From Heracleum sosnowskyi (lineage: Eukaryota > Streptophyta > Magnoliopsida > Apiales > Apiaceae): a stretch of 64,000 bases of DNA. This document shows positions 22,230 to 34,718 of the stretch, in pieces (positions within the stretch are counted from its first letter, which is position 1; each line of letters begins with the position of its first letter). Position numbers and translations under genes: made by a program. Below the pieces are notes generated by a model. The model saw nothing but the letters and a program-made list of their open reading frames with translations, did no database searches and had not been told where the DNA came from. The stretch is from positions 81,988,685 through 82,052,684 of the forward strand of contig CM061238.1 of the NCBI GenBank assembly GCA_030848705.1, in the 5' to 3' direction.

Positions 22230-23931
22230 CAAGCACAATGCACTTGTGAGATCAGCAGCACTTGTAGTGGATGAACCAATAACTTATGAGATTCAGGTTC
22301 AAACCCCTAGAGCTGGAAAAGAGGTGATAATAGAAGCAGAATTGGATTCTGTGAATCTGGGTGTTGATGAAAGTGATTACTACACCCTAGAAGAGCTTGA
22401 GCAAATGGAAGACAAAACCATGGCGTACTTAGCTGCAAAGTTTAGTCACATTCGTTTCAAGAGAAACCCTAAGTACAAGTTCAAGGGTTCAACCAACAGA
22501 TTCCAGAAGAGCAATTATACACCTAGTACATGCTTTAAGGGAGGCTACAAGACTGGCATGATTGATAGAAGCAAATCAAGATGCTACAACTACAATGAGT
22601 TAGGGCATTTTGCCACTGAATGCCGGAAGCCTCGTCAAGCGAGAGACATGAAAGATGTCTATGGAAAGAAGGATTCTTATGATGAGTTGAAGAAAGAGAA
22701 TGCCAAGCTTAAACAGCAATTGGAGGCATTCTCTGGAAAGCAGAAAGGGAAAGCGTATATAGCAGAGGGAAAGCACTGGGATGATACTGATTCGGATGAA
22801 GAGGAGGAATATGTAAATGTTGCTCTAATGGCTGACTCTTCAGAGGAATCACCACAATCATCTCAGGTACCTATCTTAACTACAATTGATATGTCTAATT
22901 CTGAGTACAAGAAAACTGTGCAAGATCTTAGTGTAGAATTGTTTAATGTACACACAAGCATGCTAGCATCAGAAATGGAAAATGCTAAACTAGTTCTTAA
23001 GATTAAAAAGTTAGAATCTAAAAATGAAGAACTAGAGCTTGTAGCTGTAACATTAGAAGATCTTAAGCAAAAGAATGTGTACTTAGAGAACAAGGTCAAG
23101 TGTAATGCTGAGATGGAGACTATCCTCAGGAAGCAGATTTCAGATCTAGATTTGAAGCTGAATGCTTTTAAGAATTCCGCTCTAGTGGCTAAGGAAATCA
23201 TTGATACTCAGGCCATAGAGAATAAAACTGCTATAGGATTTGACTATAACAAGAAAGCTGGTAAGAAGATTGTGGAATTCCCTGTGACATCTTCAGTTGT
23301 CAAAAGGAATACTCCACATGTTCTTAAGAATGTTGATTGTCCAGTTTTTGTTAAGCCGTTTCCACCACTCTTTCATGAGGATGACCTTTTCATAAGACAA
23401 GAATTGCTTGAGGAGGATTTGTTGAAGGAAAAAGAGGTAAAGACTAAGTTGCCTAGGAAATCAGTAAAAAATGAATTACCTAAACCTGATTTACCTAAAA
23501 CTGAAGTAGGTGACGTAGTTAGTAATGTTAAAAAGAACAGGAATGGGAAGAAGAAGATTGTTAATCAGGAAATGGTTCCATTTTCTCCCATTGCATCTAG
23601 GAAGTTGTGCACTATTTGTAACTCTGTTGGACACTTTACACATGCATGTAAAAAGGATAAAGTAGAAACTGCTAATGCTTCTGAAATGCATAACATGTCT
23701 GACATACCTGATCTTCATGAACCCTGTGGAAAGAAAGATTGTTTGCTATGTAAGTACAACATCATGCAGGCTTATTTTAAGTTGATGTCTGATAGTAGCA
23801 ATAGCACTGTTAATGTTAAATCCACAGATACTATGAATATCAAACAGGGTAAGACTAAATTGAATGTTACTCCTGTTAAATCATCTAAACCTTCAGGACC
23901 CAAACAATTTTGGGTACCAAAGTCCGCTTAA
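22230..23931 (+). pseudogene. Element C gag, 5'-truncated
   Basis: The N-terminal capsid-like domain and any start codon are missing, removed at the breakpoint with the B duplication. The remaining frame is open for about 565 residues: YTLEELEQMEDKTMAYLAAKF, a knuckle CYNYNELGHFATEC (second Cys replaced by Tyr), an acidic EEEEYVNVALMA stretch, a long coiled coil (about 22,900-23,180), and a second intact knuckle CTICNSVGHFTHAC. It ends with the conserved QFWVPK motif before the stop. The truncation implies this copy cannot make functional Gag. Confidence 0.88.
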
Positions 23932-23942
23932 TCAATCTGTGA

Positions 23943-26900
23943 TTGCAGGGTAAGGTTAAAAGCTCAAAGGTTGTGTGGATTCTGGATAGTGGCTGTTCTA
24001 GACACATGACAGGTGAAGAGTCCCTGCTTACAGAGGTGGTTAAGAAGACCGGCCCGATTGTAACCTTTGGAGATGACAACAAAGGATACACTACGGGATA
24101 TGGTAAATTGAAAGCTGGAAATGTCATCATTGAAAACATCTCTCTTGTTGAAGGATTAAAGCACAATCTTCTAAGTATCAGTCAGTTCTGTGATAAAGGC
24201 TACAATGTAGATTTCAGAAAGGACAAGTCCTTGATCACCAACAGGAAGGATGCGAAGCTTACTCTACTGGGAGTGAGAAAAGGAAATTTGTTTATAGCTG
24301 ACTTAAGTTCTATCAGTGAAGGAGAAGTTACATGTTTTTATGCAAAGGCATCTTCAGAACAAAGTTGGCTATGGCACAAGAAGCTCTCACATCTGAACTT
24401 CAAAACTATGAACTCTTTGGTAAAGAGAGAGTTAGTGAGAGGGTTGCCCCTGATGGAATTCAATCAGGAGGGACTATGTGAAGCATGTGAAAAGGGGAAG
24501 TCGAAGAAAGCATCACATGGAAGCAAAGGAATGACAAGCATTACTGAACCATTACAGCTGATTCATATGGATTTATTTGGTCCAGTTAATGTTATGTCAC
24601 TTTCAAGAAATAGATATGCATTGGTGATGGTGGATGACTACTCTAAGTACACGTGGGTGTTGTTCATACAAACAAAGGATGAAGCAACACAACTAATCAT
24701 TGAACACATCAAGAAGATAGAAGTGGAAGCTAAGCTACCTGTGCGGACAATCAGATCAGACAATGGAACTGAATTCAAGAATGCAGTTCTTAATGATTTC
24801 TGCTCAGAGAAAGGAATATCAAGACAATTTTCAGCACCAAGAACTCCTCAACATAATGGAGTAGTGGAAAGGAAGAACAGGACCTTGGTTGAAGCAACAA
24901 GGACCATGTTGAGTGTATCAAAACTTCCCACTTACTTTTGGGCTGAAGCAGTGAATACAGCTTGCTACACTCGAAATCGAACCCTGATCAACAAAGATCA
25001 TGAAAAGACTCCGTATGAGTTAATGGCCAACAAGAAACCGACACTGAAGTACTTTCATGTGTTTGGTGCAAAGTGCTTTGTACTTAAAGATGGAGAACAT
25101 CTTGGTAAGTTTGATGCCAAAGCAGATGAAGGCATTTTTCTGGGCTATTCTATGGAATCTAAGGCTTTCAGGGTATATGTGATTGAAGATAAGAAGGTGT
25201 TGGAAAGCTTTAATGTAACATTTGACGACACCAAAAGACCAGGCCTGCAAACTGGAGAGAACTCTGAATCCTTGGTATTTGAAAATCTATCAGGAGATCT
25301 CTCTGACAATGAAGAAGTACCTGAAGTTGTTACAGTCATTAATAATAATCATAATGATAATGATTCTGGACAAAGTGGTGACCAAAGTGGAGATCCTCAA
25401 CATTCTACAGGATCCACTAGTCAGTCTTCAGAATCAACAGATCAAACCGTCAACAACTCAAGGGGAGCAGGAGAAGGATCAACTAGTCACACTCCACAAC
25501 ATCTAGAACAAGGAGAATCATCAAGATCGCATCTGCCAAGACAAAGGGTATGGAATAGAGATCATCCCTTTCACTTGATCATTGGTGATCCGGACACAGG
25601 AGTGAGAACTAGGAGAACATCACAAAATGAATGTCACTATTCTGGGTTTCTTTCAGAAACAGAACCTAAGAAAGTTGAAGATGCTCTAGATGATCCAGAT
25701 TGGGTGATTTCTATGCAAGAGGAACTCAATCAGTTTGAAAGACAGAAAGTTTGGAAGCTGGTACCCAGACCTAAGGGAAAATCTGTTATTGGAACACGAT
25801 GGGTATTCAGAAATAAGTTGGACGAAGATGGCATTGTAACGAGAAACAAAGCCAGACTGGTTGCTAAAGGTTACTCTCAAGAAGAGGGTATAGATTATGA
25901 TGAAACCTATGCACCAGTAGCAAGACTTGAGGCCATCAGAATGTTTCTGGCATTTGCTGCACATTCCAATTACAAGGTATATCAAATGGATGTGAAGAGT
26001 GCTTTTCTGAACGGGGAGTTAGAAGAAGAAGTGTATGTGGAACAACCTCCAGGTTTTGAGGATTCAAAACTGGCAGACTTTGTGTACTTTCTATTCAAAG
26101 CTCTCTACGGACTCAAACAAGCTCCAAGGACATGGTATGACACTCTCTCTGAATTCTTACTTGAAAATGATTTTACAAGAGGTGTCGTAGACAAAACTCT
26201 CTTTGTCAAAAAGCATAAAAATGATTTGATATTGGTGCAAGTATATGTTGATGACATAATATTTGGTTCTACTAATGATGATCTATGCAAGAGATTTGCT
26301 AAGTTAATGCAGAGTCGTTATGAAATGAGCATGATGGGTGAATTGTCATTCTTTCTTGGACTGCAAGTATACCAAAAACAAGATGGTATATTCATTTGTC
26401 AGTCCAAGTACATCAAAGATCTTCTGAAGAAGTATCAAATGGAAGACTCATCTACAACAAAGACTCCTATGCCAACTGCCACTAAGCTTGATACGGATGA
26501 AACTGGTAAGAAGGTTGACATTACAGGCTACAGAGGTATGATAGGCTCATTACTTTATCTCACTGCAAGTAGACCAGATATAATGTTTGCAACATGCTTG
26601 TGTGCTAGGTTTCAGTCTGATCCTAAAGAATCTCATCTAATAGCTGTTAAGCGAATATTTAGATATCTTAAGGGGACCCCAAATCTTGGAATTTGGTACC
26701 CTAAAGATACATGATTTGATCTTATTGGATACACAGACTCTGATTTTGCAGGTTGTAAGATTGATCGGAAGAGTACTTCAGGAAGCTGTCAGTTTCTTGG
26801 AAGAAGGTTAGTTTCCTGGTATAGCAAGAAGCAGCATTCAGTTTCCACATCAACAGATGAGGCTGAATACATTGCTGCTAGAAGCTGTTGTGCTCAGATC

Positions 26901-27191
26901 TTGTGGATGAGAAACAAACTCCGTGACTATGGACTTTTGTTAACAAAGATTCCAATATTTTGCGACAACACAAGTGCCATAGCAATCTCAAACAACCCAG
27001 TGCAACACTCGAGGACGAAGCACATCGACATCAGGTATCATTTTATCCGAGAGCATGTCATGAATGGAACTGTGGAGTTACATTTTGTACCCACAGAGGA
27101 TCAAATTGCAAACATCTTTACTAAACCGCTTGATGAATCCACTTTCAATAAGCTGGTTGGTGAACTTGGGATGTTAAATATTTCTAATTGA
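23943..27191 (+). pseudogene. Element C pol, one nonsense codon
   Basis: This long frame has protease (WILDSGCSRHMTGEESLL), integrase (WHKKLSHLNF, CEACEKGK, HMDLFGPVN, RSDNGTEF, HNGVVERKNR), RT (ARLEAIRMFLAFA, DVKSAFLNGELEEEVYVEQPPG, YVDD at 26,244-26,255) and RNase H. An in-frame TGA at 26,712-26,714 lies where the other families have Gly (GFDLIGY), so RNase H would be lost. The frame then runs open to 27,191 with FCDNTSAIAIS and IFTKPLDESTF. In RNase H the usual TAEAEY reads TDEAEY. The 5' edge is the TTG of the conserved TGATTGCAGGG junction; pol is not in the gag frame. Confidence 0.93.
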
Positions 27192-28570
27192 TTTTGATTA
27201 GAAGTCAGTAACTGCAGATAGTCCTAGTGAATACATGAGTTTAAGAATTGCAATATCCTTAGGACTCGTGAGTTTATTTTCTGGAGCAATTCTCGTATTT
27301 AGGATTATGGTACTAATTTTATGTCATAATTATGGATGATATATCTTCTGGAATTTAATTGGTTATTAATTCTAAAAATTATTTAAGTGCTAATATTTGT
27401 TCTAAATATTTAAGCATTTATTTAATTTGAATTAATTTACTTTGTTTTTAACATTGTAGATTAATGCAGCATAATTGATTGGATTTTAATTGGTTAATAT
27501 CACTCAATGATATTTAATTGATTTTATTATAAGAAAATTGTGAATTTTCTGTTAACAATTGATTTTGGTAAATTTTAAAAGATTTATTAAAATTAAAACT
27601 TGATAGGAAATAAAAGTTTCTGATTCCTAAAACAAGAACAGGTTTTAGAAATTGGAATAGAAGCAAAAAATATCGAATTTAGGAAATTCGATAGTTTTTC
27701 AAGTACATAGATAAATCTATCGAATTTAATTTTCGATTGTTTTTGAAAAGGAAAATAAAATCTATCGAAAACATTTCTCGATAGTTTTTGAAATCAAATG
27801 AAAAATATACCGGGAGGATTTAATTTTTTCAGTAATTAAACTCCTCGATAGTTTTTCTAAACAAAGCATGTTCGATAGATTTTGGTTTAATTCAGAACAG
27901 CTTTCGATAGTTTTTGTAAAAGGTCGGTTTAAATTCTTGAATTTAAACACTTCGATAGTTTTGAAAAAACTATTGGAGGGTTTTTGACCTTTATGCCCCT
28001 AGAATTAAAACTATCGACAGCATAAATAAAAACTATCGAACATTAAATGACTACTTTGCCCCTAACAGTTTAAAAAAGTATTTAACTAGCACTTAGTTTC
28101 TTTTTTCTTTTCATTGTTTACAGATCTGAGAAAAACTTTTGTCTAGTTTATACTTACAAACAGAGAGATACACGACAAGAACATCTTAATCGATAGTTTT
28201 CTAAAGCTTTTTAACCGATTAAAACTTCATAGAGTTACTGTTCTTTCACTGTATCTTGTTGATTAACCGTGAAAGTGTGAGTATCTTGAGTTTTTAATTC
28301 CTTTCAAGAAGAAACTATGAAAGTGAATATTCTAAATCCTAAGGACTGTTGACTGTGTTCAAGTTTAGAAAGAAATTGTTTTTCAATTGATTTCTTATTT
28401 GTTGATATTGAGGTTTCCATATTAGGGTTCTTGATAATTCTGTTCGAGTTTGTGTTTAACTGATTAAAAGGGGTATTTTGGTTTGAATTTGATTAATTAG
28501 AAATAATTAATTAATTAAATTTAAGTGGTAAATTAGTTTTGGTTTATTTTATTTTTTCTGGAAATTTCAA
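27192..28570 (+). other. Element C pol-ORF2 spacer with dispersed CGATAG motifs
   Basis: This 1.4-kb AT-rich stretch is non-coding. Between 27,685 and 28,200 it holds at least eleven copies of CGATAG/CTATCG, mostly as TTCGATAGTTTTT or its complement (for example 27,687, 27,717, 27,762, 27,777, 27,845, 27,871, 27,903, 27,951, 28,011, 28,033 and 28,191). The motif is the one that forms the hairpins of the C LTR. The 3' part may be the leader of ORF2. Confidence 0.8.
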
Positions 28571-31500
28571 ATGGCTGGAGAATTTATTATTACCAAAACT
28601 AACCATGTTTCGTTTCAAAACCTGCAAGCCATTACGAACTTACAGTTTCGTGCATGGACAGAGTTTTGAACACACGTTCATTAGTGGCATATGCTGTGAG
28701 TACTCCCGTGGTCCTTTGCATCGATCAATTGACTGTGTTGTACACAACCGCCACGGATACAAGTGAGAATAATGTAAGGTCCTTCAGTTTTGTTGTGCCG
28801 GGGGGCAGAACAATAAGGGTGATGGAACATGATTTTAATCGAATCTTACATTTTCCTACAGAAAACCTTGTTCCGGATCCCACAACTGAGGAGATACATG
28901 CTTTCTTCACTCTCATTAGAAGTCAACAACCTAACTTCTTTGTGGGAGAGTTTCTGAAGCATTACTTGCCAAAGGCATGGAACTTTTTCTTTCATACCCT
29001 AATCCATGTTTTTACTGCCAAGCTAACAAATCTGCATGGTATTCCCTTATTCCTTCAAAAGATAGGGTTTGCCATTGCCAACAATAGGCATATTAACATT
29101 GGACGGTTACTGATTGATCAAGTAATCATATGCATGGGACCACTGGATGAAAGAACGGGCATAGATGAAGATGTGCTTTGTTTCTATCCTAGGTTCCTAC
29201 AGCTAATTCTCAATGATATCTTAACAGATGATGAGCGCGAGACATTCGCCGAAGAGGAGACCATGGAGTGTATGAAGATGAAGAGCAATTCCATAACCGC
29301 TCTGATAAGGAAGAACAACTATCTTCCAGGGGTACCCACTGTTCTCACTGAATATCTAAGAACGGTGCCCCTACCACTTTTACCCCCAGGGGAACAGGTA
29401 AATCAAGGTAACATTCCTGAACCTGAACTGGCTCCTGAAGCACAACCTATGGATGTTGATCCAGAGCCCTCAGTGGCCATTCCTGACCTGGAGGTTGCAA
29501 ACCCACAACCTCTAACCACGGTCGAAGAGCCTTTGGAAGAGCCAAATGAAACAATAAACGAACCTTCTTCCCCTCCTATACCCAATATTCAGACATCCGT
29601 GAGTGTAGAGGGAGATAGTGCCTTAGTAGCACCACATAAGGAGATACACCCTTCAACAGCAGCTCTGCCTTGCCCTAAAAGGAGACGAACAGAAACCGAG
29701 GCAACTGTTGATACTTTATTTCAAACTTCCAAAGCGCCCTTTATTGATTTTTCTGATGCTGATTGGGCTACGCTAACGAAAGCTATATCTGAACCATTAG
29801 CTCAATCAGGTAAGGAAGAATTGACGGAAGCAACTGGTGTTCCGACCATATTACGGTCAGGTTCACTGGTTGAAGGTTCTAAGAACCAAGGGTCTTCACA
29901 GACGTCGAGAGAAGGCTTTGACCTAAATGCACAATCTAAAGGGTCATTGTCTACCTCCCCAGATGGAACATATCTGGATCCTGCGGGTAAATGGTCTGAC
30001 GTAGGTGCAGATCGGCAACTCGTTGACAATGAATCAATTACTATTGAGAATTCAAATGAGGTAAAGTCTTCACAGACTATCGGGGAAGATTCGGGATCTC
30101 TGCTGTTAAAAGAGCCTGTTTCTAACCCCCTAGAGATTCAAACTCTAGATCCTACAAAGGATATATCATCTAAGGATGATCATCAACTTGGTTTAACCAA
30201 GGACGGGGACTTGCGAAGCCCCATTGCACCACCGGTGACCTCCTTAAGGACGACTACGGTGTTTTCTTCTGCAGGTACAATCAGCACAAAGGATTTGAGT
30301 GAAACAAAAACACTTACACCTGGCCTGAGTGGGAAAGGAAAAATGATTCAAACACTGACAGAAACGTTGAGTGTACACCCAGAGCCAAATGTGAGGAGTG
30401 ACACCCTAACCCTACCTAATATTGATGATTTGCTGTTACTAACAGAAAGAGAGCTACAAGTTCAATCTACCCTCAAGGAGATGACAGTTCGTGACAAAGA
30501 AGGAAATCCATTATTCAAGGTTCCACTGCGACCTTCCTTTGACCAAGGGATCTCCTCTAGTCAAGCCAATGCTTCTTTAAAGACTATTCAAGAGAAGGTT
30601 GACTTGGCTGCAGCTGATTCCAGAAGAACATTAAGGGTCATTGGTAGTGCATCTGGCACTATAACATGTACGAAGCAGGCAGTGGACTCCTTAAAGAAGG
30701 AAGCTATGGACGAACTGATCAAGTTGAGGACGGACGTAAAGGAACTTAAAGATGGTTTCATGAATGAAGTGGATGCTTTGCAACAAGGACAAGAAGCTTT
30801 AAAAGAAGACGTTCTGGTTATCCAGGATGGTCAAGCTAGGGTAAAAGATGCAATGAACACCCTTTCTAGAGTGGAGTCTAAGATGAACCAGAGATTGGAC
30901 AAGATTGAGAAGACTACCAACTCCAGATTGGATGACATTGACCTGAGGCTGGCTTCTATGCAAGAGATGAATAAGGATCTGCTAGATTTCATGGAAAATC
31001 AAAGTGATGGAGTACAGTCGATATGGACTATGCTGAAGAACCAACAAACTGGCCAACCTGGTCCTTCAAATCAGCAACCTGATCCTTCTACTACCTTTTA
31101 TGCTGAGGATGCTTTTATCGAGGATTCCTCAACTAAGGGGGAGAAAGTTGGAGAAGGGGAGAAAGAGAAGCCTAAGGATGGATGGGGAGTTTGGGAGACA
31201 GTTGAAGCTATTCCTATCAGACAGTACTGGATAGAGGAACTTGTAGAAGAAGAGAAGGAGAGTGAAGAGGAATTTGAGGTCATGCATGAGCAACCTAATC
31301 AAGAGGAGCATGAGCCATATTATCCAGATCCCGTTGAGCATCCAATCTGGGAGGATATTATGGAAGAAGAAGCAAATTCTCTATCACCTGAAGAAGAAGC
31401 TGCCTTGAAAGCAATAAGAGCTCAGAGAGCTGCAATAGATGCCAGGCAAGCTGAGAAAGAGAAACAGCAAGCAATTCTGAGGAGTGAAAAACTGAAGAGA

Positions 31501-32376
31501 TTCAAAGTGTATAATGAAGTGAGGAAGAAGAAGATGATAGATCTGGCAAAGAAAGATGGTACTGAATGGGAAATGGCTTATAAAACCTTTTGCGGAGTTG
31601 AAGACGGATTAGAAGTCAACGACAATGCTGAGGTGGAAGTTATTATTCAGGACATCAGAAGTGCTAATCTTGAAGATCAAACTTACTTTAAAGCACTGAG
31701 AAGCTCCATAATCTGTCTGAATGCTGGGGTTAAAGCAAATGGTGCCTGGAGCTTATTAATCAGTTTTCTGGAGAAAGGTACATTTGTGATTTCCACTAAG
31801 TTTTTAGAACAGAGGACATATACAGAATTGCAGGCTATACTCATCAAGATCCAAAGAACTACAAGGCTAAATGAACTGCTCCGTGAGCATGTTAAGGAGA
31901 TCGTGATGAAAGTCGGTCCAGAGATTATTGAAGATCCCCCAATGGTTAGATTCATGACGAATGACTTGTTCAGAATCTGCTATTTGGCTGAGGACAAACT
32001 GAGGGACTACCCAAGCAACTATCTAATCTCAGTTGAGAAGTATCTTAGATCCACTGGATTCTCATCAACGGAGAAGGACAAAGCAGCAGACACTCTTAGA
32101 AGATTTCTAATGGAGAACGTTCCTTACTATAGGAAAAGAGTGGAAAGAGGATTGTAAGTGCATACCGGACTGCCAAACATGCCAAAGCTAAACAAGAAAG
32201 ATGTTAACATTGCATGGTTATGGGCTGGAGTGGGTCAAGAGGTTGAATATATTGGAAGACATATCCAAGGAGCAATCCTTAAACCTGGAGAACCACTGCA
32301 CTATCTATCAGTGATTGATTATCAAGATCCTAACTCCGATCCAATGATTGAAGAAGGTGAGATTGGAATGGACTGA
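28571..32376 (+). pseudogene. ORF2 of element C, nearly intact
   Basis: The likely start is ATG 28,571 (MAGEFII...). That frame fails at a T-run near 28,670, and the homologous reading resumes in the frame that is open to the TAA at 32,155-32,157. A further 73 codons are open in the same frame to 32,376, so the TAA may be a nonsense change. It has the shared N-terminal domain (PKAWNFFFHTLIHVF, LHGIPLFLQKIG, FYPRFLQLIL) and a Pro/acidic linker. A long coiled coil spans about 30,580-31,040, followed by a Lys/Glu-rich helix (31,380-31,560). The C-terminal domain lies at about 31,560-32,000. Alternatively translation starts at ATG 28,654. Function unknown; no membrane segment is evident. Confidence 0.8.
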
Positions 32377-32598
32377 AGATTGAAGCAAAGAACAAAAGAA
32401 CTATCAGCTCAGACTAGAGGAGCAACTTCATTGAATAAAGTTTAATTGTTTTTTGATTTATGAAATCTGGAAATGTATATATATCTGATCCAGAATGCAT
32501 TTAATATTATTATGTTGTCTTACTTTAAGTAGTTTCATGTTTCCTTAGTTAGTTGAGTTATCCTCGAAGTATTTGCTTGTCGAACTCTATCCAATCAA
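32377..32598 (+). other. Element C 3' untranslated stretch before the polypurine tract
   Basis: A short AT-rich stretch between ORF2 and the polypurine tract. No ORF or motif cluster was seen. Confidence 0.6.
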
Positions 32599-32610
32599 AT
32601 AGGGGGAGAT
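32599..32610 (+). promoter_or_regulatory. Polypurine tract of element C
   Basis: ATAGGGGGAGAT directly precedes the 3' LTR and is the presumed plus-strand primer. Confidence 0.9.
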
Positions 32611-33726
32611 TGTAAAGCATAATGTAACATAAGATGTAAAAGAGATAACTACAACTCAACAAAGGACAAGACATACAATAATATTAACAGAAGCACGGGA
32701 ATCCAGAATCAAAGAAGAAAAGGTAAACTCAAAAAATCAAAATACGTTATGTATTCTTGAAGTCCGTAAACAGGTCACGAAAAGAAGTTCATGAAAATGT
32801 TCAAGCCTCAGTGACAACAAAAGAAACAAGACTTTCAAGTCGACAGAAGTATGTGAATGATTTAGGGTTAAGTACCACGGGATTCCAGTGATTTAAATGA
32901 AGCAACCAGAACGACAAAGGACTTATCAACAGCATTGAATTGAAGACATAAAAGGAGAATTGATCAAGTGTTATTCATCTGTGAACCAGACCAGTTGCAC
33001 TAGGTGACGGCACTAAAAAGATCAAGTTGTTTTATCGTCTCAGAAGAAATTGATACAGTCTATTACTTAAACACCCAGGAGCTCAGAGTAATCATTAAAA
33101 GTCAAAAGACAAGAAAATGATTCGATAGTTTTTCTATTTAGAAAACTATCGAATGGAATGAAAAGTGATTCAAAGTAAACCAAAATGAATCAATTTGGCA
33201 TTCGATAGTTTTGTTTTAAAAACTATCGAATGGTAAAATGATTTATTTCATTCGATGGTTTTTAAATTGTGGAGCAGGTGAAAAGTATTCTTTGTTTTTC
33301 AAGTTGATGAAGATCCAATGGCCAGGATTGTTTCTACAAGTTTGGTTCGATGGTTTTTCAAACTAAATTCTGCAGTTAATACAGAGTGAAGAAAGTGTCT
33401 TCTTCAGTTAAGGCATTCTACACAGAAACATTACTGAGAGAGAGAACTGAGCCGGAGAAATTATCAGAGAATTAATAGTGCTCAGAATTTGATCATTGTT
33501 TTGTATTTGTGTAACCTTAAACTCATTGAAGCTAATCTACGGATTAGAAATTGTAGCACCCCTCGAGGTTTATATTTATAAAAAGATATATTCCACGAAA
33601 CTTGATTTGGTTTGGTGTGTTTGATTTCGTTATAGAACTGAAAGATTAATCCGCGAACGAAATTGAATTATTTGTGAGTATCGTATTCAACCCCCCCCCC
33701 CCTTCTACGATACTTTGGACCTAACA
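32611..33726 (+). repeat. 3' LTR of element C
   Basis: This 1,116-bp LTR is about 98-99% identical to 19,905-21,017. The changes include the length of a C-run near the end (about 12 C here against 8) and a shorter T-run. It contains the same TTCGATAGTTTT hairpins and is followed by the target bases AGTTT and by element B integrase. Confidence 0.95.
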
Positions 33727-34718
33727 AGTTTGGCATCATGCAACATAGTTCTAGCTGCTTCAATGAGAGTCCTGTTCTTTTTTTCTACAACTCCATTCTG
33801 CTGTGGAGTCCTTGCAGTAGAGAATTGTTGTACAATTCCTTCATCTTTACAAAAATTTCCAAGTGTGGCATTTCTGAATTCTGTACCATTGTCACTCCTC
33901 AAGATTTGGACTTTTAAGTTTGGAGTTCTATCAAGAACTCTGACTTGATCAATAATCACTTGAGCAGCTTCATCTTTGGATTCAAGAAATTTCACCCAAG
34001 TGTACCTTGAGTAATCATCCACCATTACTAAGGCATATCTCTTTTTGGCCATAGATGGCACATTGACTGGTCCAAAGAGATCCATGTGAATCAACTTGAG
34101 TGCTTCTATGTTGGTGTTCATTTTTTGGACTTGTGCACAGCTCTCCTTAGTTTGCCAATTTGACAATCTTCACACAGTCCTTCTTGACAGAATTCCTGTT
34201 GGGGCAAACCTCTCACTAACTCCTTCTTCATCAAAATATTCATTGTCTTGAAGTTGAGATGTGAGAGCTTCCTAGGCCAAAGCATACTGTCACCAACAGT
34301 TGCTTTACTGTAAAAAACAGTAAATTTTATCCTTCTTTGTTGAGTTTAAGTCAGCAACAAACAAGCTTCCTTTTCTGACCCCTTTTAAAGAGAGGCTCCC
34401 ATTCTTCTTGTGATAGATGTTACACATCATCATATCAAAATCAACCTTGAATCCCCTGTCACTGAATTGGCTGACACTGAGTAGATTGTGCTTCAATCCA
34501 TCCACAAGAGCAATGTCTTCAATGACAACATTTCAAATTTCCAGACAGCCATATCCCACTGTGTAACCCTTGCTGTTGTCTCCAAAGGTTATGATTGGGC
34601 CAGCTTTCTCTACATAGTGTGATAGCATGGCTTTATCACCTGTCATGTGTCTTGAGCAACCACTGTCAATGATCCACATGACTTGATCTTTCTTCCTGCC
34701 CAGCAAAACAGAATGTGT
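33727..34718 (-). pseudogene. Element B protease-integrase, decayed
   Basis: On the minus strand: protease DSGCSRHMTGDKAML at the 5' side, then an in-frame TGA near 34,530 (after GCLEI). A GWRHK-type change follows in the H-H finger region, and there is a frameshift near 34,130-34,310. From 34,166 the integrase core is open (HMDLFGPVNV, RSDNGTEF, QNGVVEKKNR). It stops at the element C insertion and resumes at 19,904. It is the original from which the copy at 21,018-21,997 derives, yet carries more lesions than the copy. Confidence 0.9.

Larger units (their letters stand above)
19905..33726 (+). mobile_element. Element C: Sirevirus-like copia with rearranged 5' end
   Basis: LTRs at 19,905-21,017 and 32,611-33,726 define a 13.8-kb element inserted antisense in integrase of element B. 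It is flanked by AGTTC (19,900-19,904) and AGTTT (33,727-33,731), a 5-bp duplication with one change. Pol, spacer, ORF2 and polypurine tract are present, but the PBS and the 5' half of gag are missing. In their place (21,018-22,229) is a reverse-oriented copy of the element B sequence that also follows the 3' LTR. About 14 substitutions between the LTRs make it older than A. Confidence 0.9.
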
